Positions 23,849-23,901 of a DNA stretch of 23,901 bases are shown here, one piece after another. The translations under genes and the position numbers were made by a program. The stretch spans positions 1 through 23,901 of the forward strand of contig JBDLTT010000048.1 in NCBI GenBank assembly GCA_039805725.1. Reading direction: 5' to 3'. Within the stretch, counting starts at the first letter, position 1; each line of letters starts with the position of its first letter. A model generated the notes under the pieces. That model did no database searches. It was not told where the DNA came from and worked only from the letters and a program-made list of their open reading frames with translations. This DNA comes from Fluviibacter sp039805725 (lineage in GTDB: Bacteria; Pseudomonadota; Gammaproteobacteria; Burkholderiales; Rhodocyclaceae).

Positions 23849-23901
23849 ATGGGCAAACGTCTAGCGGCGCTGGAGCTCAGGCTCCAGGGCTGGATGGAGC
23901 G
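23849..23901 (+). CDS. Possible start of a further gene, cut by the window end
   Basis: An open frame from ATG 23849 reads MGKRLAALELRLQGW and continues to the window edge, in the same direction as gloA and 13 bases after its stop. Only 17 residues are visible, so no family can be named. A weak inverted repeat (CTGGAG...CTCCAG) overlaps it. It may equally be non-coding. Confidence 0.3.
   Translation, partial: MGKRLAALELRLQGWME

Noticed and set aside
23868..23890. Inverted repeat CTGGAG...CTCCAG near the window end as a terminator for gloA
   Set aside because: A six-base arm without a T-run, and it lies within a possible coding start; not enough to support.
1..23901. Mobile elements, CRISPR repeats, integrase or toxin-antitoxin genes
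   Set aside because: No direct-repeat arrays, terminal inverted repeats, transposase motifs or foreign-looking composition were seen; the tRNA-Leu has no integrase or repeated 3' end within the window.

Overview
The window looks like a chromosomal segment from a betaproteobacterium. It is GC-rich and densely coded, mostly housekeeping genes. The best lineage clues are a DUF3460 protein (a small family known mainly from Betaproteobacteria), a three-gene HpnCDE squalene module, a STAS-fused MlaE permease and a YdiF/Pct-type CoA-transferase. I cannot place it to genus. I see no insertion sequence, phage gene, CRISPR array or integration scar, and no gene-free stretch longer than about 140 bases.

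Layout. 1-85: tRNA-Leu(UAG) on the minus strand, divergent from hpnC. 150-3176 (+): hpnC-hpnD-hpnE, which convert farnesyl diphosphate to squalene for hopanoids. 3222-4052 (+): apaH, Ap4A hydrolase. 4192-6882 (+): a Pat/YfiQ-type acyl-CoA-synthetase-like protein acetyltransferase. 6903-9172 (-): an uncharacterised three-gene envelope operon, one Sec-exported protein followed by two lipoproteins. 9315-9518 (-): DUF3460 protein with its own promoter and a strong terminator. 9615-10265 (-): a DEDDh exonuclease. 10325-12913 (-): clpB with a heat-shock (sigma-32) promoter. 13045-14631 (+): propionate-CoA-transferase-like enzyme. 14654-15550 (+): periplasmic solute-binding protein. 15577-19211 (+): Mla-type phospholipid ABC transporter (STAS-MlaE, MlaF, MlaD, PqiC-like lipoprotein). 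19208-20392 (-): an uncharacterised ATP-grasp protein, overlapping the upstream YoaA/DinG helicase gene (20376-22415, -). 22530-23429 (+): lpxO, lipid A hydroxylase. 23440-23835 (+): gloA, glyoxalase I. The last 53 bases may begin another gene.

Themes. Much of the window concerns the envelope: hopanoid precursors, lipid A hydroxylation, phospholipid transport and an unknown lipoprotein module. Stress functions (clpB, apaH, yoaA, gloA) are interspersed.

The best candidates for undescribed biology are the three-gene lipoprotein module and the ATP-grasp gene overlapping the helicase. A third point is a recurring start-site layout: several genes have a -10-like hexamer only 5-9 bases before the start codon and no Shine-Dalgarno, which suggests leaderless transcripts. 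Everything here is read by eye; no searches were run.
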